Of a stretch of 64,000 nucleotides of DNA, positions 46,734 to 56,640 are shown piece by piece (the stretch's first letter is position 1; every line of letters starts with the position of its first letter). The translations under genes and the position numbers were made by a program. This DNA comes from Bemisia tabaci (Eukaryota; Arthropoda; Insecta; Hemiptera; Aleyrodidae): the NCBI RefSeq assembly GCF_918797505.1, contig NC_092800.1:5208001-5272000 (forward strand). Reading direction: 5' to 3'. The notes under the pieces were generated by a model, which saw nothing but the letters and a program-made list of their open reading frames with translations, was not told the origin of the DNA and searched no databases.

Positions 46734-47346
46734 ACCAGAAGACATTTTCTGTTGTGCGATTGACAACAATGCAAGCTTTTTTTGAAAAAAATTTGGATGG
46801 ATTGAGCCGAAATTGGCCTAACTATGTTCGGCTGCTGATTCTTTAAAGAATTTCAGAAGACAATGCTTACTTAATCAAATGTAACAGCTCGATTGTGTAT
46901 GTATGGACATGTTCTCGTCGACAGTAATAATACTGCACCCCGAAGCGCTTAAATCGATGTAAATCCCACGATTCACCTGACAACTAACATGAATCTAAAT
47001 ATCAACACTTTCTGCATAAAAAGTTCAGAGAAATATTTCGTTTTGTGGTTTCGTCGAAGACACCGATCATCGATGAGAAAAAAATGTTTTTAGACACGTG
47101 ATGAAGTCATAACGCCACTTGTGAAGATATCAAATTATTTTATCCTAATGTAAGCCCGCAACATTTATTATAGTGACGCGCTTGAAACACGCTCAAAATT
47201 TGTTGTTTGGTTTTTAACTGAACTTTACTATGTGTCTCGCCTCTTCCATCCTGTGCGGGCGTTTTTACTTTCAGCCAATCGGCTCTCACCTCTTTCAACA
47301 CCACATAATTGCTGGGTTCCATCCAGAGAGTTCATGTTGTAACGAC
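46734..47346. other. Gene-free stretch
   Basis: Unique AT-rich DNA; nothing recognised. Confidence 0.5.
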
Positions 47347-47482
47347 CAGATGCGAGGCATGAATGATCGATCATCGATATTTCTCCATAAAGCTGGGGTG
47401 AAAAATCGATTGTTTATCGATCCGTTTCCATAGGTTCGAATGGTGGATCAATCGATCTATCGCAAAGCCCGCCACGCCACTG
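47347..47482. repeat. hAT-type MITE family K, copy 6
   Basis: CAGATGCGAGGCATGAATG at the left; AAGCCCGCCACGCCACTG at the right. Shorter (136 bp) than copy 1 through an internal deletion. Flanking octamers match poorly (5 of 8). Confidence 0.82.
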
Positions 47483-47756
47483 TAAATGACACTTAAATCT
47501 TAATTAGTGACCGCGGAAAATTCCTTAAATATTTTATTTTGAGCATGCAGTATCAGAGCGTCTCTGAGGTCTTACCATAAATTGACTGGAATCCGAATTA
47601 GCTGGCTCGCGTCGAAAAATTCGATGGGCCCCGAGAGGATATTTGTAAACAAAACTTGTGACAATGGATATTTCCTCCTCTATTCTTGTTCCTATTAGGA
47701 GGCTATTGCAAAATCGGTTCCATGAATTGGGTCCATTCTGTTGACTTAACACTGAC

Positions 47757-47940
47757 TTTTCGATGGTGAAACTGCAGAAATGCTTATGTCGGTTTGTAAC
47801 GTTGCAGACTCCCTGTCATACTTATTTGTTACATAGAAAACATACGTTATTTTCTTAAATCTTCGGGGATTTTTCTTCTCTCTCTCAAGAATATTTTTTG
47901 CGCATTTAAAGCCATTATGTTAGTTCGGTCTCCTTAAAAA
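47757..47940. repeat. MITE family L, truncated copy
   Basis: CGATGGTGAAACTGCAGAAA then GTAACGTTGCAGACTC and GTCATACTTATTTG; no right end. Confidence 0.5.
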
Positions 47941-50258
47941 AAAAGAAGAAAAAAGGAGCGGAGATCATAAAGTAGCACTTTCACCATCGTTTTCCTGATA
48001 CATATTTTCAGCCGGGACCCTGTCGCTTCAACTGCTTTAAACTCTAGTCTGCCTGAGCCTCTGAACCACGAGAAGCTGAGCGGGCAATTTGAACCCAGCT
48101 GAAAATTAATAGTTAGCAATGTTTTTTCATGTTTTTAGTTAATATCAGTGCACTAACCTTACAGCCTTACCATAAGCATATCTAAGTTTAGAAAACACGG
48201 CGCAGGTATGCAACCATTTATCATACACATGTTGCATGTTGTTCTCAGCATGAGAAAAAAATCATAGGCTACTAAATACTGAAAACGAAAAAAATCTGAA
48301 AAATTGTGCTTGTTTATAAGTTCTGAAAAAATTAAAAGAGAAAAATGAATACACCTTCAAAGTAAGCTTTGTGATGCTAAATGGTAAAATATATGTATAA
48401 GATATCTGACCCGCTCAGGCTTTTTAGGGTACTCGTGAATTTTTGATCTCTCATGCACATTTTTTTTTTTTTATTTCCTTCAAAATCGTGTTCCTTGATG
48501 TTTTTGTAGAGCTATTTGTTAAGGACAAAAAAATTCGTGCATACCACGAGAAATGGCAAAGAGTTGAGACTCCCGTGGGGTCAATCTGACCCCACTCAAG
48601 CAGACTAGGGTTAAAACGCTTGAGTTTTGATCTGGGTGTCGGAGAGCTCGGAAATATGTGAGCTTCTAAGTAGATTCATCCAACTGTTCCTTGATTTTTG
48701 TGTAATATGCCTCCCTCTACATCAGATGAAGAGAATTCCTGTAAGGGTTTACATCGTAAAAAATATTGAGTATCAATGTTTAGACTTTCTTTTTAATTTT
48801 CGGTCCTGATTAGTTGATTGGACACGTCCACATCATCCATCAGTTGGGACTTAACCCCTACCTATTTTTTTCGTGTACAGTCAAAATAAACCGGACTGAT
48901 GTTGCAAAGTTGATAATATGTTTAATAAATTTGAATTCATAGCTATTTTTGTCAACAGAGTTTATAGTTCTGAAACATCTGGATCTCCTGAAAATATTAT
49001 ATTGTCGCAATATTTTAAAGAGAGGTGTATTCCATTATCTTCCTCATTGTCGGAGCAATTGCAGCAATAAGTGTGGATCCAGATAATTCCTAACCCTTGG
49101 TTTAAAGCTCGATTAACAAGCCGTATAAAAAGTTCCTCCTTCGTCTCAACTTCTTAGGGGCCATTTTTCTCTCGGAGAGGGGCGGCCCTAGCACCCCGGT
49201 GAGTCGACCTTGACGCGATAAAAGTCATGCATTGTTAACCTATCCTTACGGCACACGGCACCCACTCCTTCAACGCAGCATACACAGCTTAGTGTGTTTT
49301 TAATTACATTCTCACCGCCATTGCCAGTTTTTATCGTCCATGCATATTTCAGACGATTTTTTGATGAGAATTGCAGCCGTTTTACAACACTGAATCAGTG
49401 TTTGGTCGGGTTAATTAAACACAGTCCTGCGATCTAGCTTCACGCGTTCCGGGTTGCCTTGCAGCCGTGCCAAGCGGTGCAAAAATCGATGAATTCCGAT
49501 ATCTTAGCAATTGAGAGGTATCAGTATTGGTAAATCAAGTAGAGGTGATATTTTTGTGATTTCGGAAAAAATCGCGCTTAAAATTGAACATTTGACTGTG
49601 CCACGAGGCATTATAGAGCTCTGGAGTTGAAAACTGTGACCCAAAAAATGAACTTTGAAGGTAGATATTTGTTCACAAAATATATTTTGGGACGTGCGTG
49701 TCTCTTAAAAAGCATCATTTAATATTGGATAAAGACTCCTGGAATGCAGCTTTTTCTACTCCAAGGATATCTGTGCTGCATATATGGGACACTGAAGGTG
49801 CAATAATACTTAGAATTCTGGCAGGAACGCCAATATGTTACCATTTTCAAATAGCTTTAACCCACCATCGAGTGTTTTTAGGGTTGTTTATTGAGCTTGC
49901 TTCATTAAAGTACAATAATCGATTTTTATTAAGTAGTAAGTATTCGAAGGAATTTAATTCGATAATTCGTGTGATAAAATTCGTTTCTTTAGCAAGCACA
50001 ATCGACTTCTTCGAAACATCCAGTCATTATGCTCCATTTACATGTAACTACCCCTATTTGCAAATATTAATCACCTATTTTTGAGGAATAAATTTATGTA
50101 CATTATTATTACAAATTTGGAGGAGCCCGGAGTTTCTACTTTAATGTTTTGGAACTTTGGAGATCAGACCCCCGTCCCCCCTAAAAAAAATCGTTACTTC
50201 AATACAACCTGGTGTCATTGATGACTGAAGTCAAAAACCATTTGCTAATTACATGCAC
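47941..50258. other. Gene-free AT-rich stretch
   Basis: The 128-codon plus-strand frame at 49698-50084 shows no domain and AT-rich noncoding composition. Nothing else recognised. Confidence 0.5.
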
Positions 50259-50482
50259 CACTGGAAAAAAGTTTGACGAATTATACCAGAAGTATGGTAA
50301 ATTCTATCATAAGTCTACTTGATTTTTGACACAGTGATACCGTGGGGTAAAGACATCGGGTAAAATGTATCATACTTTTGGAGAATAAGATTTGACTTAC
50401 GTTATTTACTACCATAGAATCTGTTGGTAGATTACTATACTTGATATCACTGTCGTTCAAATTATTCATTTTTTTCTCAGCG
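50259..50482. repeat. Fold-back element E
   Basis: CACTGGAAAAAAGTTTGACG at the left and the imperfect inverse TTTTTTTCTCAGCG at the right. The interior has TATGGTAAATTCTATCATAA, related to element D, and CACAGTGATACCG with CACTGTCG. CAC on both sides may be a 3-bp duplication. Confidence 0.6.
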
Positions 50483-51147
50483 CACGCTATGCAATAATGG
50501 TTAACCTAATATTAGGTAGCAGTTTCATGTGTTTCCACATGTTGGCAACTTCGTTCGGGGTACTTGAGCCACCAGAAGGACGTTGCATTCTAGCGCGTTA
50601 AAAAACGAGATTCTGCCGTTAGCATCCGTTTTTAATTAAGGGTCCGGCAACACTGCGCGAAGCTTATCGGGGAGCAATCTGGATATTAAGCGGGAATAAA
50701 TCTTCCGATTCAATTATAGTTTTCAAGAGCAGTTTCATACCATGTGAGAGCGCTTCATTCACGCGGCTTACGTTACCATCACTGACTTGACACCTGACGG
50801 GCGCACCTCCCGTGTAATTCAGGCGGGGGCCTTTTTCCAAATTAATTACTCGGAATACCCGGCTCCTAACTACTTGGCATTTTTCCATTACTTGCCATAG
50901 AACGAACTTCAAAGGAAACTTCGTATAGAATTATGAAAACAGGACAAACTTAAACTAATTTGTACAAAGACCGTTATTTGATGGATTGGTACTTGTGGAG
51001 AGGTCATCAACGAGATTGCGATCGTTTCTTGTTTAAGTTTCAGGCAAACTTCATGCACAATCAACAAGATCGCCTCGCCATAGTCTGTAATATAAAATCA
51101 AGAAACCGAACTTTTTTTTCTATAAAATCAAGAAACGTTTTTTTTAT
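50483..51147. other. Gene-free stretch
   Basis: 50560-50930 is GC-richer unique DNA. 51093-51147 contains a short direct repeat TATAAAATCAAGAAAC. No gene recognised. Confidence 0.5.
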
Positions 51148-51171
51148 AAAAAAAAAAAAAAAAAAAAAAAA
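51148..51171. repeat. Homopolymer A, about 24 nt
   Basis: A run immediately before the inverted repeat of the minisatellite element. Confidence 0.9.
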
Positions 51172-51450
51172 CTCACGCTTTCACTAATTTGGTGAATTTT
51201 TTTGGTCAAATAATTCGATCAAATAATTTGGTCAAATAATTTGATCAAATAATTTGGTCAAATAATTTGGTCAAATAATTGGATCAAATAATTTGGTCAA
51301 ATAATTTGGTCAAATAATTTGGTCAAATAATTTGGTCGAATAATTTGGTCGAATAATTTGGTCAAATAATTAGGTCAAATAATTTGATCAAATAATTAGG
51401 TCAAATAATTTGATCAAATAATTTGGTCAAATTAGTGAAAGCGTGAGTTT
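51169..51450. repeat. Inverted-repeat-bounded minisatellite (13-bp unit)
   Basis: AAACTCACGCTTTCACTAAT at the left is mirrored by ATTAGTGAAAGCGTGAGTTT at the right (22-bp arms). Between them (51202-51431) are 17 full and one partial copies of a 13-bp unit, TTTGGTCAAATAA, with G/A and A/G variants (GATCAAATAA, GGTCGAATAA) that alternate in places. The last unit merges into the right arm (GGTCAAATTAG). Confidence 0.95.
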
Positions 51451-51550
51451 CTCAAAAATAAATTTTTAAATGTTTTAATACAGCTTTTACTGTTTTTCAA
51501 AAATTTCGATTATTTTATTAATAATATCAAATAAAACAAAATCGACCGAA

Positions 51551-51632
51551 TGTCACTCGCGGAGCGAGTGACCGGGGGTCCAGGAGGGGGCAGCCCCCCG
51601 GGTAGACGTGCCGGGCGCGCGAAGCGCGCCCA
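51551..51632. other. Cluster of three GC-rich hairpins
   Basis: CACTCGCGGAGCGAGTG (51554-51570), GGGGGCAGCCCCC (51586-51598) and GGGCGCGCGAAGCGCGCCC (51613-51631) are perfect or near-perfect stem-loops in a row, in otherwise AT-rich DNA. The first two have 3-nt loops or shorter. Origin not identified. Confidence 0.88.
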
Positions 51633-51636
51633 GAAC

Positions 51637-51800
51637 GGCTAATAGTCTATAAGAACCTTCCATTTCAACCAATAGGATCGCTCCATATTCCCCATGTCTT
51701 CTTTGACTATAGCTTTGTCTATAAATTTCAACAATCAGTTCGCGGGATGTTCTCTATGTCTCCTTTGTCTATCACTTTGTCTATCAATTCCAACAATGAG
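51637..51800. repeat. MITE family J, right-half fragments in tandem
   Basis: CCATTTCAACCAATAGGATC then CTTTGTCTATAAATTTCAAC to TCAGTTCGCGGG, followed by a second end (GTCTATCACTTTGTCTATCA to GAGCCCGCCGG). No left half. Confidence 0.75.
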
Positions 51801-52662
51801 CCCGCCGGTCATTTCACCGGTCATTAAAAAGAAAGAAAGCGATAGTTTTGGCATCGCGCGGCGCGGCTACGTGGCGAGGATATTATTTGACCATAACTGC
51901 AATATATTTTAAAAGTTTTAGGGACACACACACACTCGCAGTTCCATAATTCATGAGGCTACTTAAAGAAAAGAACAGGAGCGGAGGCTGCGAGGGCGGT
52001 GGCGGGACGGGGGTGAGTCAAGCGGGCATGGCAGTGGCACAGAGGGAAGAATATTAAGGTAGGCGCAAACATGGGTGGGTGGGGTGGTGCAATTTATCAA
52101 CCCCTGGCGCAATCCCCCTCGCCCCGCGCGCGGGGAGGGAGGTGCGTGGATGCTAGCGATACAGACCCCGCCATTCGTAACCGGTAATTTATGGCCTCCC
52201 AAGAATCCGACCTAACCAATCCTATTTTGACTTTTTTCTTAATTTAAAAAAGGAATCGCGCGTGAGAGATGTAAAACTCGAGCGAGACGCCGGGAGCCGG
52301 GGCTCCTTTTCCAATTTTCCATTTCCTTTTGTTTCCCGATCCTCCGCGTTAAATTAGGGAGGGAGCCGCGAGGGGGTGGCGCATTAATTTTGAAGGCATT
52401 ACCTGGGAAATAAAAGGAAACGCGCTGCGCGTAAGGTTGCGAGGGCTGGAACCTCGGCTCGGGTTCGCGGGCAAGGGTTGCTTTCGATATATTCAATAGT
52501 TACTAATCAGAAGAAAACTTGAATGCAAAAAGACACTAAAATGTTGCCAAGACTCTGCTAATTTTTCAAAAGTCGCATGCTTAGACTAAAATTGCACTGT
52601 TTAAATCGGGCCGTGTTTAGCAGAAACATAGAGTACGTAGAATCGTAATATCAATGCTGCCA
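51801..52662. other. Gene-free stretch
   Basis: GC-richer unique DNA (51960-52490) with frames of 79 and 85 codons lacking domains. A short family A end (GTTTAGCAGAAAC) lies at 52614-52626. Confidence 0.5.
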
Positions 52663-52890
52663 CACTGGAAAAAAACACATTGGATCTAGAGTCCAGACTC
52701 TTAAAAACATCGACAAGAAAAAATACTCTTGATTCAATCAGATTTAAGCTTAAATCAAGAACCAAGCCTCTTAATTTGAGCGGATTCCCTTTCGATTCAA
52801 GCTTAAATCTGTCTGAATCAAGAGTCCTTTTTCTTGTCAATGTTTTCAAGAGTCTGGACTCTCGATCTAATGTGTTTTTTTTTCCCAAAG
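52663..52890. repeat. Fold-back MITE family C, copy 2
   Basis: CACTGGAAAAAAACACATTG at the left; TCTAATGTGTTTTTTTTTCC at the right. Inner inverted pair around AGATTTAAGCTTAAATC. Open on both strands (72 and 95 codons). Confidence 0.9.
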
Positions 52891-53100
52891 TATGTTAAGG
52901 AAAAACTTCGTACGAACCTTCAGGCGTTGCCAAATTTCCTTGGATAAAACACGAATTTTCTGGTAAACTTATGAATATTTTCCTTTCAAATTTTTATATA
53001 ATTTTGTTCGCAATTTCATCTAAAGTACCTGAAAATTGCAAGTAAAAATATTCATAAATTCCCTCAAAAATAAATATTTTTGAGGATAGATGACTGAGGT
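52891..53100. repeat. MITE family B, copy 5, truncated
   Basis: TTAAGGAAAAACTTCGTACG and CGTTGCCAAATTTCCTTG. Contains the uninterrupted GCAATTTCATC that serves as the empty-site reference for element V. Both termini are missing or diverged. Confidence 0.7.
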
Positions 53101-54972
53101 GGTTAGGTATTGCAAAGCGCCTGCAAGCTTTTGTGAAAGCAGCTCTTACGTGTGTATGTAAAAACAAAGTTTCTAAAAGTGGAAGTCTCCGGCATTTACA
53201 TAGCATATAATTGCAAAGAGGCCGCCCCAAAGGGCTATGCCATCAAAAACTTGGGTGATATTTCGAGCAGGCAAAATCACGGTTTAAAAATCTAAATTCC
53301 TCAACGGGAAAAAATTTGGAAAGGGCTAGCCGGAGAAAGAATGAGATGTACAGACGAACGATGCAGACTCAAATGAAGTAATAAATAATGCCGAGTATAA
53401 TGATTTGTTAATTCTCAGGTTTTATGTAGGCAAGCGTGTCTCATACATAAATCAAAAGGCCAGGTAGGGGGTAAAGTGGTCGCGAAGAGGGGGGTCGTGC
53501 TTGAACTGTGGGGGGCGGAGGGGGGTTGAAGGCATCGGCGCTATGGAGAACCGATATGCTGTGAATTTAAGTAAAACGGGGAAAAAATTAAAATTAAAAA
53601 ATAAAACTAAAGTGAACAGAACTTCGTGCGAATAGAGCAGAGAACCAAATCAGAGCACAGAGCGATAGCGAGAGGGAAATGAATGAGAGGAAGAGAGGTG
53701 GGGTAGAATAGAGGAGGAAAAGAGAGAAAAAAACTTGGGCTGGTGCATAATTTTGATTTATAAGTTTGTCAGCACTGTTAACATGGCTGCAAGCATATAC
53801 ATAGACCGAATGCGCTTCCTACTGTGTGTTTTGTCCCGCCATAAGATTAACAATCGGCCAATGTTGCCTTTTTTTATCAGTCTGACTTGAAATTTAAGCT
53901 TCATTAATGAGATAAATTAAATTTAGTTGCGATACAGCATAGCGCTCTGACAAATGTATCGGGAATGGATATTAAAGTGAGAAAATGTACCGCTTAGTTA
54001 TCACCTTCATAACAACGAGCATTTAAAAATGTTCAATTTAGCAGCTATTATACAGTATATGGATGATTGTTAATCATGGGAACCTGAGAAAAAAAAACGG
54101 TATCTTACACGCAAAAGCAACATAACGAGTATCTGAACTATTCACAACTACAATTGTAATTTTTATACAATGAAGTGTTCACAAAGTAAAAAGCAAAAGA
54201 AATATAAAAATACACATTAAAATGAGCACATTTTGAAGTGGCTATCATGCTCCTTTAAATGTAATGTTAGATTTCAATCCCTAACTCCCTATTTTGTTGA
54301 TACTTTTTTTCAGAGAGCTCAACACGGCCTCATCGACAGTACTTTAACATCATTCATGCTCATCTTTATCAACTTCTAGAATGTCCTGAAAAAGCTATAA
54401 CGACGGATTATGGAGATTCTGGCATGCTCTTATGATATTAGTACTTAAAGGACCAAAAGTAAAGTATTAATCGCAGCTGATTATCTAACAATAGCTTCAA
54501 TAGGGGAGATGGTTGCAAGAATAACCCTCATGACAAAAATAACGTTCGAAGAAGATAACTCTCTGAGTTTTAACGATGTATTTCGTTCATGTAAGTTTGT
54601 GGAAGTGACCCTAACGGTAAGTTATTTTAAGTATTCATATTCAAGTTGAAATTTCCACGAGTGGAATTCGGTGACCGTAAGTTACTTTTGAAGAAAGTCG
54701 GAAAACGCAAAAGAACCACTATTTGCATTTTCCCAGATCGAATTACAGTTCAGAGGAACCTATTGCTACCCAGCAAAACTCGGGACAAAAGGTCTCACAT
54801 TCAAGTTTCAATTCGTATTTTATTACGAGCATGCATCGATTGAATGGTTGATTCACACTTTTTCACACATTAAAAGTAGCAGAGGAGGTAAGGAAAACAA
54901 AGTGAGTTTTTCGGTAAAAGGTCGAAAGATAGACTCTTTTGAATCCTTGGATCTCAATAATCGTCGCTCCTG
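53101..54972. other. Gene-free stretch
   Basis: Unique; G-rich at 53465-53530 and purine-rich at 53630-53735. Frames up to 78 codons without domains. Confidence 0.5.
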
Positions 54973-55200
54973 CACTGGAAAAAAAAACATATTGGATCTA
55001 GAGTCCAGACTCTTAAAAACATTGACAATAAAAAGGACTCTTGATTCAATCAGATTTAAGCTTAAATCAAAAGGAAGTTGGCTCAAAGTAAGAGGCTTGG
55101 TTCTTGATTTTAGCTTAAATCTGATTGAATCACGAGTATTTTTTCTTGTCGATGTTTTTAAGAGTCTGGACTCTAGATCCAATGTGGTTTTGTCTCAGTG
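54973..55200. repeat. Fold-back MITE family C, copy 3
   Basis: CACTGGAAAAAAAAACATAT at the left; AATGTGGTTTTGTCTCAGTG at the right. Open frames of 120 codons (plus) and 109 codons (minus) cross it, with mirrored protein strings (DLESRLLKT). Confidence 0.9.
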
Positions 55201-55202
55201 TC

Positions 55203-55305
55203 TGGCATAAAGGCGTATCTCGATTCCCGTATGAACCCTAGAAAGCACGGATCTTAATGCAAAGAAGAGCTCACGTGGAAATCGAGATGCGCTCTTATGT
55301 CAGAG
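55203..55305. repeat. MITE family O, copy 3
   Basis: TGGCATAAAGGCGTATCTCG at the left; CGAGATGCGCTCTTATGTCA at the right. It lies 2 bp from the family C copy. Confidence 0.75.
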
Positions 55306-56206
55306 GGGCGACGAAATGATTAAAAGACTAAAATTTCAGTTTAAATCATTCAGATTTCATTTTTTGACTATGCTGCTCTTATCTTACTTGTCCTCCAAGC
55401 CCCTCGAATAAGCTTCTCTATGCAAAAAATCCTTCCTCCACTAAAACTTTATAATAATATTGATATTTAAAACAACAATAACTACGATTATGTATAGAGC
55501 AGTCGGAGCAGTCAGTACATGAGCAAATTTTAGTTTAAGATATTTACATAGAGTCCAGTATCCTGCTTGTCCTCCAGGCCCCAGAAAGTAGCTTCTCTTT
55601 GCAGAAATGACCTAATGCCCCTAAGGGGCCTTTTGTACTTATCATTTCAAACATATTGGATGAAATCGCTTTTGATTCGACCAGTGTCGAATTATAAGAT
55701 ATCACTGTACGTGGCAACGTTCGGATCGGTGTATGGATGCAAACGATTTGCACCTCTAGATTTATCATTCCTCGATAGGTATGAGTTGCTTAATAATGCC
55801 TTTAAACGCCGGACACATGCTAGCCGTTGCCGATTCTCGCGTGAGTACACGCAAATATGACGTCATTTCTCGCGATCAACTCGCATGACACCGAGCCAAG
55901 CGGCAAAGCTGGACATGCGAACGGCCGCAGTCCGACGGCGCTGCGCCGGACACTCAAAGCGCAGGCAGCTTTCGGACACTTTCACGCGAAAGGTCAGAGA
56001 TTTGCCACGCTCTAACAAAGGCTTGAAATGAATGTCCGACTCGGCGTGAAATATGGATCGCGAGAAAGAAATCTAGGCTACAAATTGCTCCATTGTAAAT
56101 GAGAGCGGATCGGGTTTGATCAGTCAATTCGCCTTTTCCCCGCGATTTATTGTCATCCCTTCTATTCCCCTTTTTTTGTGGAAAATGGTCGTAAAGAATT
56201 TTGACC
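55306..56206. other. Unique stretch with a diverged direct repeat and a CRE octamer
   Basis: CTTGTCCTCCAAGCCCC with AGCTTCTCTATGCA (about 55388-55425) recurs as CTTGTCCTCCAGGCCCC with AGCTTCTCTTTGCA (about 55566-55602), 178 bp apart. 55790-56030 is GC-rich with CpGs and TGACGTCA at 55858-55865. No exon recognised. Confidence 0.55.
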
Positions 56207-56431
56207 ACACGGAAAAAAAGTCGCTTGGATCTAGAGTCCAGACTCTTAAAAACGAAAAGAAAAAATACTCTTGATTCTATTGGATTTTTGCTTGGATCGA
56301 GAGCGAAGCCTCTTAATTTAAGCGGATTTCCTTTTGATTCAAGCAAAAATCTGATTGAATCAAGAGTATTTTTTCTTGTCAATGTATTCAAGAGTTTGGA
56401 CTCTAGATCCAAGCGATTTTTTTTTCGAGTG
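56207..56431. repeat. Fold-back MITE family C, copy 4 (variant end)
   Basis: CACACGGAAAAAAAGTCGCT at the left; AGCGATTTTTTTTTCGAGTG at the right. Arms share TTGGATCTAGAGTCCAGACT with copies 1-3, but the tips differ (GTCGCTTGG instead of ACACATTGG). Frames of 114 codons (plus) and 177 codons (minus) pass through it. Confidence 0.88.
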
Positions 56432-56582
56432 CTTTTGATCAGTCTTTCGGTGACAAGTGGAATTTCCAACTTTCGAAGTTTGGCCACTCAAGTCTTGCCC
56501 TTTAAGTTCGTGTCTTATGCGCAATGTGTAAAGCAATTCTCTTGAACATTTTGAACTATTATTTTATCGTGACACCGAATAC

Positions 56583-56585
<3 letters not shown>

Positions 56586-56621
<36 letters not shown>

Positions 56622-56640
56622 AAACAAACAAACAAACAAT
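56586..56640. repeat. Homopolymer A (35 nt) followed by CAAA repeats
   Basis: A run to 56620 then about five CAAA units; looks like a decayed poly(A) microsatellite. Confidence 0.93.

Noticed and set aside
47434..47450. tRNA B-box-like GGTTCGAAT
   Set aside because: It lies inside hAT MITE copy 6 and no cloverleaf can be drawn around it.
49698..50084. 128-codon plus-strand frame
   Set aside because: Low-complexity AT-rich codons and no recognisable motif; chance frame.
51202..51431. CRISPR array or origin iterons
   Set aside because: Units are contiguous 13-mers without spacers, in eukaryotic DNA.
51551..51632. Bacterial terminators or symbiont DNA
   Set aside because: No U tract after the stems and no bacterial genes nearby; both flanks are host repeats.
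55954..56487. 177-codon minus-strand frame
   Set aside because: Half of it is the fold-back MITE C copy 4; the rest has no domain.
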